From contig NHCB01000010.1 of assembly GCA_002167745.1 (NCBI GenBank), positions 145,869-189,927 of the forward strand: a DNA stretch of 44,059 nucleotides, written 5' to 3'. The DNA is from Betaproteobacteria bacterium TMED22 (GTDB lineage: Bacteria; Pseudomonadota; Gammaproteobacteria; Burkholderiales; Eutrophovitaceae). Position 1 is the first letter of the stretch. Each line of letters starts with the position of its first letter. Of this stretch, positions 6,819 through 15,616 are shown piece after piece. The notes under the pieces were generated by a model. That model worked only from the letters and a program-made list of their open reading frames with translations. It did not search any database and was not told where the DNA came from. The position numbers and the translations under genes were made by a program.

Positions 6819-8015
6819 TCAGAGTCCTAGTACCCGTTGCGCAATGATGTTTCGTTGTATTTCATTAGTGCCCCCGTAAATAGAGGTCTTACGATTATTT
6901 AAATACCGCGCCGCTAGCGGTGCCGAATGAACGGCTCCTGGTGTCTCGCCCATCCAGTTATCCCCCCATGCCATCGGTAAATGCGGTAGCGCTGACTGCC
7001 CAACTACTTCAAGTTGAAGCTCAGTTAGCCTTTGTTGAATCTCAGTTCCACGAATTTTCAAAATCGAAGCCTCAGGGCCAGGCTCTGCGCCGGACGCCTC
7101 AACAGAAGCCACCCGTAATACAGTCATCTCAAGAGCCAATAGATCAATCTCCAGTTCAGCGACACGGTCCATAAATACAGGGTCTTCTATCGCCGGCTTA
7201 CCGTGATAGTTGTGCACCGCTGCCAAGTGTTTTAGATAAACAAGTTCTCTTTTTGAAACACCCACTCCAGCGATTGCTGTTCGCTCATGAGACAGCAAAA
7301 ATTTACCGATAGACCATCCCTTGCCCTCTTCACCCACTAAATTTTCTGCGGGAACCTCAACATCTTGAAACCAAACCTCATTAACTTCGTGTTCGCCGTC
7401 TAGAGTCACGATTGGTCGAACTTCAACGCCTGGCGTATTCATATCGCATAAAAGCATAGAAATTCCCTCTTGCTTACGCGCGCCCGAACTGGTTCGCACC
7501 AAACAAAAAATCATGTCTGCCCACTGAGCATGCGTCGTCCACGTCTTCTGTCCATTCACTATGTAAGCACTACCTTTTCGTTCCGCACGAGTATTGAGCG
7601 ACGCCAGATCTGACCCAGACCCAGGCTCAGAATATCCCTGACACCACCAATTTTCCCCCGACCGTATTTTCGGTAAGTATGTATTCTGTTGTGCCTCTGT
7701 TCCGTAAGCCATCAGAACTGGTCCAATCATTCCCAAACCAAAGGGCGACAACCGAGGGGCGCCAAGGGCCGCCGACTCTACATCAAAGATATGTTGGTAA
7801 ACAGAACTCCAGCCACAACCACCGAATCGATCGGGCCAACTAGGCGCTATCCACCCTCTCTCGTATAGGGGAACATGCCATCGCTGCACATCGTCCTTAT
7901 CAAGACGTTTGTGTTCTAAAACTTTACGCGATACATCGCCAGGTAAGTGCTGAGCAACAAAGTCCCTCACTTCTTCAGCAAACGCGATTTCTTTTTCACT
8001 AAAATTGGTATCCAT
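6819..8015 (-). CDS. acyl-CoA dehydrogenase (operon leader)
   Basis: I start this at MDTNFSEKEIAFAEEV, giving 398 residues. An upstream in-frame ATG would add 23 residues that do not look like ACAD sequence. The body is canonical: RGWIAPSWPDRFGG, the FAD and substrate region GYSEPGSGSDLASL, GQKTWTTHAQWADM, LLSHERTAIAGVGVSKREL, and the C-terminal YGGTNEIQRNIIAQRVLGL. This pattern matches the large ACAD branch seen in steroid-side-chain, branched-chain and dicarboxylate degradation. It should oxidise an acyl-CoA to the 2-enoyl-CoA with electrons passing to ETF. It is the first gene of the leftward operon and diverges from the aminotransferase gene across about 200 bases containing a 17-bp palindrome. 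Confidence 0.93.
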   Translation of the reverse strand: MDTNFSEKEIAFAEEVRDFVAQHLPGDVSRKVLEHKRLDKDDVQRWHVPLYERGWIAPSWPDRFGGCGWSSVYQHIFDVESAALGAPRLSPFGLGMIGPVLMAYGTEAQQNTYLPKIRSGENWWCQGYSEPGSGSDLASLNTRAERKGSAYIVNGQKTWTTHAQWADMIFCLVRTSSGARKQEGISMLLCDMNTPGVEVRPIVTLDGEHEVNEVWFQDVEVPAENLVGEEGKGWSIGKFLLSHERTAIAGVGVSKRELVYLKHLAAVHNYHGKPAIEDPVFMDRVAELEIDLLALEMTVLRVASVEASGAEPGPEASILKIRGTEIQQRLTELQLEVVGQSALPHLPMAWGDNWMGETPGAVHSAPLAARYLNNRKTSIYGGTNEIQRNIIAQRVLGL

Positions 8016-8118
8016 AATATTTGAGTACAGTCTTAAAATTAAATAAAGTGAGGCGAGAATACGTAAAGCATCGGACTCTCGCAAACCAAACTTATAAAGT
8101 TAATGCAGATTCGACATT

Positions 8119-8135
8119 AAACATCTATGATGTTT
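8119..8135. promoter_or_regulatory. 17-bp palindrome, candidate operator
   Basis: AAACATC and GATGTTT are perfect inverted repeats separated by TAT. They lie midway in the 200-base divergent region between the acyl-CoA dehydrogenase operon and the aminotransferase-MlrC-mmsA operon. Position and symmetry suit a dimeric repressor controlling both sides. No regulator gene is adjacent, so the binding protein is unknown. Confidence 0.4.
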
Positions 8136-8214
8136 TTAAGAATATTAAATGATTTTGGATTATCAAACTGATAACGGCAAAGCACGATCACCATTTACCT
8201 GAGGAGTGCTAACG

Positions 8215-9558
8215 ATGAACTCAAGAGACGATCTAGCATTAAGCGAAATTAATCAAAGCATAAACATGCGGCCTCTCTGGCTACCTTATACGCCGAACAG
8301 ACAATTTAAAGCCGCTCCAAGGCTAATACATAAAGCGCATGGCATGCATTATGAAACCATCGAGGGCAGACAAGTACTTGATGGAATTTCCGGCCTTTGG
8401 TGCGTAAACGCTGGTCACGCGCGCGGACCAATTGTCAAAGCTATTCAAAAACAGGCTAAAGACCTAGATTACATTACCGCATTCAATATGGCTCATCCGA
8501 TACAGTTCCAGGCTGCCGAGATGATTGCCAATCTAGCTCCAGAAAACCTAGACACGGTATTTTTCACAAACTCAGGATCCGAAGCTATCGATACTGCGCT
8601 TAAAATTGCTCTTGGATACCATCGAGCTCTGGGCGAGCATAGGCATCGCCTGGTCGGACGCGAGCGAGGTTACCATGGCGTGGGATTTGGAGGCATGTCA
8701 GTCGGCGGAATGACGCCGAACCGTAAGGTTTTCAGTCCTGCACTCCTCCCCGGCGTTGATCATCTGCCACACACACATAACCCTAGCGAAAATGCGTTCT
8801 CAAAAGGACAACCTACTTGGGGCGCTCATTTAGCTGACGACCTAGAGAGAATCGTAACGCTTCATGATCAATCCAATATCGCAGCAGTTATTGTAGAACC
8901 GGTCGCGGGCTCAACTGGGGTTTTGGTGCCTCCAGTAGGATACCTACAGAAGCTTCGTAAAATATGCGATAAATACGGAATACTTCTCATCTTCGATGAA
9001 GTGATCACTGGATTCGGGAGAACAGGTAGCGCGTTCGCTGCGGAGACTTTCGGAGTGATCCCAGATATGATCACATTTGCCAAAGGCATCACAAACGGTG
9101 CCGTTCCAATGGGCGGTGTGATTGTAAGCGAAGCTATCTATCATGCGTTCCTCAATGGGCCCGCCGAACAAATCGAATTTTTCCATGGTTATACCTATTC
9201 AGGACATCCGTTGGCAAGTGCGGCAGCTATCGCTACACTCGATCTCTACCAAGAAGAAGATTTATTCGAAAAAAGTAAAGAATTAGCACCTCATTTTGAG
9301 GAAGCCTTACATTCACTAAAAGGTCTAAATCATGTAATTGATATTCGAAATTACGGGCTCATGGGCGGAATTGAACTCAGCCCAATCAACGGCTCTCCTG
9401 GCAAAAGAGCCCATGACACTTTTGTCAAATGCTATGAAGCCGGAGTGCTTGTAAGAGCTGCGGGAGACACCGTCGCTCTTACTCCTTCATTCATTGCCTC
9501 AAAAAGTCATATTGACCAAATCGTCGAGACCATAGGAAAAGCACTAAAGTCAATGTAA
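8215..9558 (+). CDS. omega-amino acid:pyruvate aminotransferase, class III
   Basis: I choose the ATG at 8215, giving 447 residues, because GAGGAG lies eight bases before it; a GTG nine bases further up lacks such a site. The protein is a class III PLP aminotransferase: LWLPYTPNRQFKAAPRL at the start, GISGLWCVNAGH, FTNSGSEAIDTALK, the PLP aspartate in LLIFDEVITGFGRTG, the PLP lysine at about residue 290 in TFAKGITNGAVPMGG, and FFHGYTYSGHPLA. The N-terminal LWLPYT motif and the GLWCVNAGH segment are typical of beta-alanine:pyruvate aminotransferases, which turn beta-alanine or 3-aminoisobutyrate into the semialdehyde. The mmsA-like dehydrogenase downstream fits that reaction. Class assignment is firm, exact amino donor less so. 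Confidence 0.9.
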   Translation: MNSRDDLALSEINQSINMRPLWLPYTPNRQFKAAPRLIHKAHGMHYETIEGRQVLDGISGLWCVNAGHARGPIVKAIQKQAKDLDYITAFNMAHPIQFQAAEMIANLAPENLDTVFFTNSGSEAIDTALKIALGYHRALGEHRHRLVGRERGYHGVGFGGMSVGGMTPNRKVFSPALLPGVDHLPHTHNPSENAFSKGQPTWGAHLADDLERIVTLHDQSNIAAVIVEPVAGSTGVLVPPVGYLQKLRKICDKYGILLIFDEVITGFGRTGSAFAAETFGVIPDMITFAKGITNGAVPMGGVIVSEAIYHAFLNGPAEQIEFFHGYTYSGHPLASAAAIATLDLYQEEDLFEKSKELAPHFEEALHSLKGLNHVIDIRNYGLMGGIELSPINGSPGKRAHDTFVKCYEAGVLVRAAGDTVALTPSFIASKSHIDQIVETIGKALKSM

Positions 9559-9637
9559 CCAGATAAGATCATTCGGACGCTGATACGGGATTAACACGTG
9601 ATTTTTCTGAATTTCACCTGATTAAGGAACGACCCTC

Positions 9638-11116
9638 ATGAAAATCGTAATCGCACAAATGGAACACGAAACCAATACGTTCTCTCCCGTTGAAACCCCA
9701 TGGGAATCCTTTGGTCCCGATGGACCATATATTGGTAATCACGCCTATAAAGCAATGAAAAACACCAGAACACCTATTGGTGCTTTTATCGATGTCGCCG
9801 AAAAAGTAAATGCTGAAATCGTTACGCCAGTGGCTGGTTTTGCTTATCCAAGTGGTCCGGTTGCCGGCGCAGCCTATGATCAATTTTGCGATCTAATAAT
9901 CGACGATGTAAAGCAAGGTTGTGACTTAATCATGTTGGATCTTCATGGCGCCATGGTTGTAAATGGTAGAACACTAGATGGTGAGGGTACATTGCTGGCA
10001 AAAATCCGTGGTATTACACCGACCACTCCTATCGCTATTTCTTTAGATTTGCATGCAAACATAACAGAAGCAATGGTCGATAACTCAAACATAATAGTTG
10101 GTTACAAAACATATCCTCATATTGATATGTACGAAACAGGAACCTTAGCAGGCGAATTACTTCTTAGACTTCATCGAGGAGAAATTAAACCAATCATGCA
10201 TTGGAACAATATCCCTTTGCTTGCACAAACGCTCAAGATGAATACGTCGGAAGGAGCAATGAAAGAATATGCTGAGCGAGCTGCTCTTTCAGAGGAAAAA
10301 GGTAGTGTATTAGCAAGCTCTGCATTTGGTGGCTTTCCAATGGCGGACATACCAGATGCAGGTATGAGCGCAGTAGTAATTACGGATAATGATAAAAAGC
10401 TAGCACAGGATGAGTGCACGGCGATACTCGAAGTGGCTTGGTCACAAAAAGAATCCTTCATCTGGTTCGATGAGCCTTTAGAGGATGCTATTAGTCAAGC
10501 AAAAACTCTTGAGGGGGGACCAATTTTACTGCTTGATCATCCGGATAACTGCGCCACTGGCGCGACCCAAGATACGATGACAACCCTAAGGGAGGCTCTC
10601 AAACAAGGACTCACTGACATCGCTGTCGGACCGATACGCGACCCAGAAGCCGTTAGCGTTTTGATTGAGGCTGGACTCGGATCAGTGGTAACGCTTCCGG
10701 TAGGCGGGAAGACGGATATGCCGGCCATCAATAAAAAAGGAGAGCCACTCGAATTAACGGGTGTTGTAAAAAATGTTACCAATGGTGAATATGTGATAAC
10801 TGGGCCCCAATTCACTGGAGTAAAAGCATCCATGGGGCGCACGGTCGTATTTGACACTGGAGATACTGAAATCGTAATTACAGAAAAACTTCAGGAACCA
10901 TGGGATCAAGGTGTATTTACAAGTGTAGGTATCGAACCCACCTCAAAAAAGTATCTGTTACTTAAATCGCGAATGTATTTTCGTCCCGTATTTTTACCCA
11001 TTGCTAAACACAGCATTTACTGCGCAGGAGTTGGAGTTGGCTCATCCGACTGGACGATATTTAATTACGAAAAAATCCGTCGACCTATTTATCCACTGGA
11101 CAACTTTACCGATTAA
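9638..11116 (+). CDS. M81-family hydrolase, MlrC (microcystinase C)-like
   Basis: The 492-residue protein has the full M81/DUF1485 layout: MKIVIAQMEHETNTFSP (metal-binding His/Glu at 10-11), LIMLDLHGAMV, ISLDLHANITEAMV and YKTYPHIDMYETG in the N-terminal zinc domain. The C-terminal domain has LLLDHPDNCATGATQDTM and ends with a CAGVGVGSSDW and RRPIYPLDN region. MlrC of Sphingomonas hydrolyses linear microcystin to release the beta-amino acid Adda. Most homologues act on unknown amides. AAGGAA precedes the ATG. It sits between an omega-amino acid aminotransferase and an acylating semialdehyde dehydrogenase, so I infer it frees a beta-amino acid from a peptide or amide. There is no signal peptide, so it acts in the cytoplasm. 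Confidence 0.88.
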   Translation: MKIVIAQMEHETNTFSPVETPWESFGPDGPYIGNHAYKAMKNTRTPIGAFIDVAEKVNAEIVTPVAGFAYPSGPVAGAAYDQFCDLIIDDVKQGCDLIMLDLHGAMVVNGRTLDGEGTLLAKIRGITPTTPIAISLDLHANITEAMVDNSNIIVGYKTYPHIDMYETGTLAGELLLRLHRGEIKPIMHWNNIPLLAQTLKMNTSEGAMKEYAERAALSEEKGSVLASSAFGGFPMADIPDAGMSAVVITDNDKKLAQDECTAILEVAWSQKESFIWFDEPLEDAISQAKTLEGGPILLLDHPDNCATGATQDTMTTLREALKQGLTDIAVGPIRDPEAVSVLIEAGLGSVVTLPVGGKTDMPAINKKGEPLELTGVVKNVTNGEYVITGPQFTGVKASMGRTVVFDTGDTEIVITEKLQEPWDQGVFTSVGIEPTSKKYLLLKSRMYFRPVFLPIAKHSIYCAGVGVGSSDWTIFNYEKIRRPIYPLDNFTD

Positions 11117-11217
11117 GTCCGTTTGTTTATATACAAACACCCTGTTTCGAAAAAAAAACCTGAAAACAAGTACACTACCGACTTTGAAAATCATGTTAAT
11201 TAAAGGTCCGCGGGTAT

Positions 11218-12711
11218 ATGAAACATATCAACCACTTTGTAAACGGCAAACAGTTTAAAGGGCAAGACACCAATACGGCGGAGGTATTCAATCCAGCGAC
11301 CGGCGATATTACCGCAACGGTTAACCTTGCGTCACAGCAAGAAACCGAGGAAGCAATTCGGGTTGCTACAGAAGCACTGCCGTCTTGGTCAAAAACTCCA
11401 CCTCTAAAACGCGCTCGCGTGATGTTCAAGTTCAAAGAACTGTTAGAGAAAAACCTAGACAAGCTTGCAACTATGATCACCAGCGAGCACGGAAAAGTTC
11501 TATCAGATGCCAAAGGTGAGATCGCACGAGGACTAGAGGTGGTGGAGTTTGCCTGTGGAATTCCGCAGCTACTCAAAGGAGATTATACTGAACAAGTAGG
11601 AACAGGTATAGACAGCTATTCTGTTCGTCAACCGCTAGGAGTATGCGCAGGTATTACGCCATTTAACTTTCCGGTGATGGTTCCCATGTGGATGTTTCCG
11701 ATGGCAATTGCCTGTGGTAACACATTCATTTTAAAACCCTCAGAAAAAGACCCATCGGCTAGTATTTTTATGGCTGAATTACTAAAGGAGGCCGGACTTC
11801 CTGACGGTGTCTTAAACGTGATCCAAGGAGATAAAACTGCCGTAGACACACTTTTAAGTGACGCTAGGATTGCAGCAGTTAGCTTTGTTGGATCCACTCC
11901 AATTGCCGAGTATGTATACAGAACTGGAACACATTATGGAAAAAGAGTGCAGGCACTTGGTGGAGCGAAGAATCATTTAGTCGTAATGCCCGATGCAGAT
12001 TTAGATCAGGCTGTAGACGCCTTAATGGGAGCAGCATATGGGTCAGCAGGCGAGCGCTGTATGGCAATCTCCGTTGGTGTTGTGGTTGGCGACATTGCTG
12101 ACAAATTAGTCGAAAAACTCTTAACTCGAATCTCCGAACTTAAGATTGGCAACGGCATGATCAACGAACCCGATATGGGACCACTAGTTACAAATATGCA
12201 CCTTGAGAAAGTAAAAGGCTATATTCAAACTGGAATCAAAGAAGGTGCTGAGTTAAAGGCGGATGGTAGAGGCACCTCTGTGGCTGAACACGAAAATGGT
12301 TTTTTCCTAGGGGGATGTCTTTTCGACCATGTCACCCCAGATATGACCATCTATAAAGAGGAAATATTTGGCCCTGTTTTGTCTATTGTAAGAGTTGACG
12401 ACTTCGAGACAGCAGTTCAACTGATTAACGATCATGAATTTGGCAATGGCGTATCACTTTTTACAAGAGATGGACATTCTGCAAGAGAATTCTCATCGCG
12501 CATTAAAGTTGGTATGGTCGGAGTTAATATTCCCATTCCTGTTCCAGTAGCCTTTCATAGCTTTGGCGGTTGGAAGCGATCATTATTTGGAGATCATTAC
12601 GCTTACGGTCCGGAGGGAGTTCGTTTCTACACCCACCTCAAAACAGTGACTACCCGATGGCCAACTGGCAATATAAGCGGCGCTGAATTTACTATGCCAG
12701 TGATGAAATAG
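11218..12711 (+). CDS. mmsA: CoA-acylating (methyl)malonate-semialdehyde dehydrogenase
   Basis: The 497-residue protein is a standard-length aldehyde dehydrogenase of the MmsA/IolA branch. It shows [20 protein letters not shown] with the conserved asparagine, [40 protein letters not shown], the catalytic cysteine at residue 281 in [11 protein letters not shown], and [10 protein letters not shown]. Absence of the usual catalytic Glu before GG, with GGAKNH in its place, is the hallmark of the CoA-dependent subgroup. It converts methylmalonate semialdehyde to propionyl-CoA, or malonate semialdehyde to acetyl-CoA, releasing CO2. It lies 101 bases after the MlrC-like gene. A 6-bp inverted repeat (GTTTGT/ACAAAC, 11121-11138) follows that gene and could weaken read-through. 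Confidence 0.93.
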   Translation: MKHINHFVNGKQFKGQDTNTAEVFNPATGDITATVNLASQQETEEAIRVATEALPSWSKTPPLKRARVMFKFKELLEKNLDKLATMITSEHGKVLSDAKGEIARGLEVVEFACGIPQLLKGDYTEQVGTGIDSYSVRQPLGVCAGITPFNFPVMVPMWMFPMAIACGNTFILKPSEKDPSASIFMAELLKEAGLPDGVLNVIQGDKTAVDTLLSDARIAAVSFVGSTPIAEYVYRTGTHYGKRVQALGGAKNHLVVMPDADLDQAVDALMGAAYGSAGERCMAISVGVVVGDIADKLVEKLLTRISELKIGNGMINEPDMGPLVTNMHLEKVKGYIQTGIKEGAELKADGRGTSVAEHENGFFLGGCLFDHVTPDMTIYKEEIFGPVLSIVRVDDFETAVQLINDHEFGNGVSLFTRDGHSAREFSSRIKVGMVGVNIPIPVPVAFHSFGGWKRSLFGDHYAYGPEGVRFYTHLKTVTTRWPTGNISGAEFTMPVMK

Positions 12712-13181
12712 ACGCAAATAGAGGGCCTCGAGTCTGCTAGCTTTACGAATTAATTAGCTCGCTCGTATTGTCACCACCCAGACCCTTATTTTGCGTCTCC
12801 TAAAAAGCTCGAATACTGAGGTTAAGATAAGGCTAAGCAAACCCTGCGGATACTCGCGTCAGTCGTTCCAAAATATTTAAATATAAAATATGATCATGAG
12901 CTTATGCTTGGGTCAACACCGGTCTTATCTCAAAACATTTCTTATCTCAAAACATTTCTTACATTGTTCGATAATCAGCTCTTACGTCCGATCGCACATA
13001 TGGGCGTTAAATAACATCAATGCTGATCTTTTTGGCTAATGAAAAAACCTACGCCCAGACAGGCCACTTTCGATGAAGTTATATTCAGCATTTTTTACTC
13101 TTATTCATTATCAACATAGAAACATAACCACACTGATCAGAAACGTAATAAACTCGGATCAATAAAAACTGGACCCTAATC
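12712..13181. other. 470-base intergenic region without a gene
   Basis: I read both strands and found no convincing coding sequence. A 47-codon frame at 12896-13039 has no binding site or recognisable product. The stretch is A/T-rich and contains a 17-bp tandem repeat (annotated separately). It presumably holds the end of the mmsA transcript and the promoter of the SDR gene at 13182. No clear terminator hairpin or sigma-70 promoter can be picked out. Confidence 0.6.
12924..12961. repeat. 17-bp tandem repeat, 2.2 copies
   Basis: The unit CTTATCTCAAAACATTT occurs at 12924-12940 and again without change at 12941-12957, followed by CTTA, the first four bases of a third copy. It lies in non-coding DNA about 210 bases after mmsA. 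Identity of the two copies suggests recent slippage or a doubled binding site. Confidence 0.9.
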
Positions 13182-13961
13182 ATGGCACAGAACAAAAATA
13201 TAGAAGTCTGCGTAATTACGGGTGGTGCAAGCGGAATAGGAGGAGCCTGCGCGCGCGAATTATCTGCAAGAGGTCTGCCCGTAGTCATTGCCGACATCAA
13301 TCCGAGAGGAAAAGAAGTGGCCAAGAGTATTGGCGGGGATTTTTATACTCTGGATGTCACCGACGACGAAAATGTTAATACATGCGCAGCAACAATAGAG
13401 AGAGATCTCGGTCCAGTGAAACACCTCATTAATTGCGCTGGCGTTCTTCAGCAACCGCAACCTCCTGAGACACTTTCGATGGATATTTGGGACAAGGTTG
13501 TAAATGTTGATCAAAGAGGTACTTACCTGAGTTCGGTAGCCTTCGCCAAATATATGATTGAGCGTGAGACAGGATCAATCACTAATATCGCATCTATTAC
13601 AGCGAATCGATCCGTGCCACTCCACTCTTACGCCCCAGCTAAAGCCGCGGTTGTCGCGATTACTGAATGTCTGGCAGCAGAGTGGGGACCTCACGGCGTC
13701 AGAGTAAATGCGGTATCTCCTGGGCATACGTTAACACCGGCCTTAGAGAGCGCCATCAAAACTGGAAAACGAGATCCCGATCTTCTGAGTCGGAACGCAC
13801 TAGGACGTATGGTGAAAGCCGATGAAGTTGCCAAAGCGGTTGCTTTTTTGATTAGTGATGATGCAGCAGCAATTACTGGCGTCAATCTTCCAGTAGATTG
13901 CGGTTGGTTAGTTTCAACTTCTTGGACAACCTATGGGGGCCTTCGGAAAAGCAATGATTAA
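13182..13961 (+). CDS. classical short-chain dehydrogenase/reductase
   Basis: The 259-residue protein is a complete classical SDR. The cofactor motif is VCVITGGASGIGGACAREL (residues 9-27), ADINPRG ends the second strand (Asp suggests NAD preference), and HLINCAGVLQQP carries the NAG-like motif. The catalytic Ser lies in ITNIASITANRS, the Tyr and Lys in SYAPAKAAV, and VRVNAVSPGHTLTP follows. The C-terminal ITGVNLPVDCGWLVS fits sugar or hydroxy-acid dehydrogenases of the FabG-like group. It is followed after 24 bases by a secreted rhodanese gene. The substrate cannot be inferred. Confidence 0.9.
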   Translation: MAQNKNIEVCVITGGASGIGGACARELSARGLPVVIADINPRGKEVAKSIGGDFYTLDVTDDENVNTCAATIERDLGPVKHLINCAGVLQQPQPPETLSMDIWDKVVNVDQRGTYLSSVAFAKYMIERETGSITNIASITANRSVPLHSYAPAKAAVVAITECLAAEWGPHGVRVNAVSPGHTLTPALESAIKTGKRDPDLLSRNALGRMVKADEVAKAVAFLISDDAAAITGVNLPVDCGWLVSTSWTTYGGLRKSND

Positions 13962-13985
13962 TATTATTTTAGAGTTCTCTCCCAG

Positions 13986-14390
13986 ATGAGATTAATAATA
14001 TTCAAGGCGGCTCAAATACTAATCTGCGGATTCTTTTTAGTGAACAACGTATATGCCGGTGATATTGACCTTTCAAAAAGGCATAGCTTAAAACCAGAGG
14101 AAACAATCCATCTCGACCCTAACAATATTTTATTCATAGATGTCCGTACACAAAAAGAGTGGAATAATGGATATATTAGTGGTGCGACTCACCTACCCTT
14201 AAAAGACTTTAAAGCTAATCTAGCTAACATTGTTCCGGATAAGAAAACACCCGTATTGGTTTACTGCTCAAAAGGTGGAAGAGCCATCGCTGCGTCTAAG
14301 TATATGAATAATCTTGGATATCATGGTGTACCCGTGATAAATGGTGGCTATATGCAAATGCTATCGGCTGGACACAAGCAATCAAGATAA
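13986..14390 (+). CDS. periplasmic single-domain rhodanese
   Basis: The 134-residue product has an N-terminal signal peptide (about residues 1-24, ending NVYA) and one rhodanese fold: NILFIDVRTQKEWNNGYISGATHLPL, then the active-site loop YCSKGGRAIAAS with the persulfide-carrying cysteine at residue 94. The six-residue loop CSKGGR is typical for thiosulfate sulfurtransferases rather than Cdc25-like phosphatases. It should move sulfane sulfur in the periplasm. It lies between an SDR and an MFS transporter on the same strand with short gaps, but a functional link is not evident. A second rhodanese domain is fused to the persulfide dioxygenase at 36961-38085. Confidence 0.87.
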   Translation: MRLIIFKAAQILICGFFLVNNVYAGDIDLSKRHSLKPEETIHLDPNNILFIDVRTQKEWNNGYISGATHLPLKDFKANLANIVPDKKTPVLVYCSKGGRAIAASKYMNNLGYHGVPVINGGYMQMLSAGHKQSR

Positions 14391-14435
14391 ACAACACTGC
14401 CAAGCTCACGTTTTCAGGCAGAATTAGGTAAATCA

Positions 14436-15602
14436 ATGCCACTTATTCGATTTATATCGGTCGCGGTACTTTGCCATTTGGCATTCGTATCAACCCGCTT
14501 TTCGGTGTCACTCTACGCAATCGATAAAGGCGCATCACCGTTTACCGTCGGAGTAATTCTATCTTTGTTCTCGGTCATACCGGTACTCATATCGGTCAGA
14601 ATTGGTAAATGGATAGACCATGGCGGTCCACTCCTCCCTACAACTGTAGGAATTTCGTTAACCGCGATTGGCGCCACGCTCCCATTAATTTTTTCTTATG
14701 AGACTGCGGATCTAGCACCCTTACTCGTCTCAGCATCTTTGGTTGGGACTGGCTTTACGTTCTCTATTTTATCGATGCAACACTGTATAGGAGAAATGAG
14801 TGTTCCAGAAAAGCGCACGATAATTTTTTCGTGGTTCGCCATGGGCGTATCTATTTCTGGATTTTTTGGTCCTGTTCTTGGGGGAATTATCATTGATAAC
14901 TTCTCACATCGAACATCTTTCATTCTGCCGATTGGCGTATCACTGTGCGCAGCTTGTTTATTATTTTTATCTCAAGACTACGATAAACCTAAGCCAAGCA
15001 GCGTGAACTCCTCCCGCAGAACCAATCCATTCCAATTATTTCGTTACAAAGAGCTAAGAGATATACTCGTTATAACGGGATTAATTGCAATGTGCTGGGA
15101 TTTACATAATTTTGTAATACCACTTCACGGATCAAAGATTGGATTATCCGCATCAAAAATCGGGTTTATTTTGGGCGCATTTGCATTGGCTACATTTGGG
15201 ATTCGCTTATTAATGCCGTTGCTAACAAAATATATGACAGAATGGCAAATATTGATTAGCACTCTAGTCTGTGCCGCTGTATGTTTTTTCATTATTCCTT
15301 TTTTAAAAACCTACTTATTCTTCATTTTTATCGCCTTTGCACTGGGATTGGGGCTAGGCGCAGCACATCCAAATATCATGACACTCGTCCACTCAACCGC
15401 ACCTGTGGGACGGGTGGCAGAGGCCTTAGGGTTAAGGCTCACAATCATCCATGGAAGCCAGGTTATATTGCCGTTAATCTTTGGCGCATTTGGTACGGCA
15501 TTAGGAACTTCTTCTATCTTTTGGATAGTTTCATTATTAGCTACAGGAGGTATTGTCCTAGCAGTCCAGAAAAAAAAACATCTACCGAATAGAACCCATT
15601 AG
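14436..15602 (+). CDS. MFS transporter
   Basis: The 388-residue protein is a polytopic membrane protein with about twelve hydrophobic segments. It carries Major Facilitator features: the loop between helices 2 and 3 is RIGKWIDHGGP, a degenerate form of the GxLaDrxGrr signature, and helix 5 has FFGPVLGGIIIDNFSHRTSF. The N-terminus LIRFISVAVLCHLAFVSTRFSVSLYAIDKGAS resembles drug and metabolite exporters of the MFS_1 group. It is co-directional with the rhodanese gene 45 bases upstream and convergent with the NUDIX-MBL gene. The substrate is unknown. Confidence 0.87.
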   Translation: MPLIRFISVAVLCHLAFVSTRFSVSLYAIDKGASPFTVGVILSLFSVIPVLISVRIGKWIDHGGPLLPTTVGISLTAIGATLPLIFSYETADLAPLLVSASLVGTGFTFSILSMQHCIGEMSVPEKRTIIFSWFAMGVSISGFFGPVLGGIIIDNFSHRTSFILPIGVSLCAACLLFLSQDYDKPKPSSVNSSRRTNPFQLFRYKELRDILVITGLIAMCWDLHNFVIPLHGSKIGLSASKIGFILGAFALATFGIRLLMPLLTKYMTEWQILISTLVCAAVCFFIIPFLKTYLFFIFIAFALGLGLGAAHPNIMTLVHSTAPVGRVAEALGLRLTIIHGSQVILPLIFGAFGTALGTSSIFWIVSLLATGGIVLAVQKKKHLPNRTH

Positions 15603-15616
15603 GATTTAAATTGAGT

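Noticed and set aside
12896-13039. A 47-codon frame in the 470-base gap
   Set aside because: No ribosome binding site, odd composition, spans the 17-bp tandem repeat, and no recognisable product.
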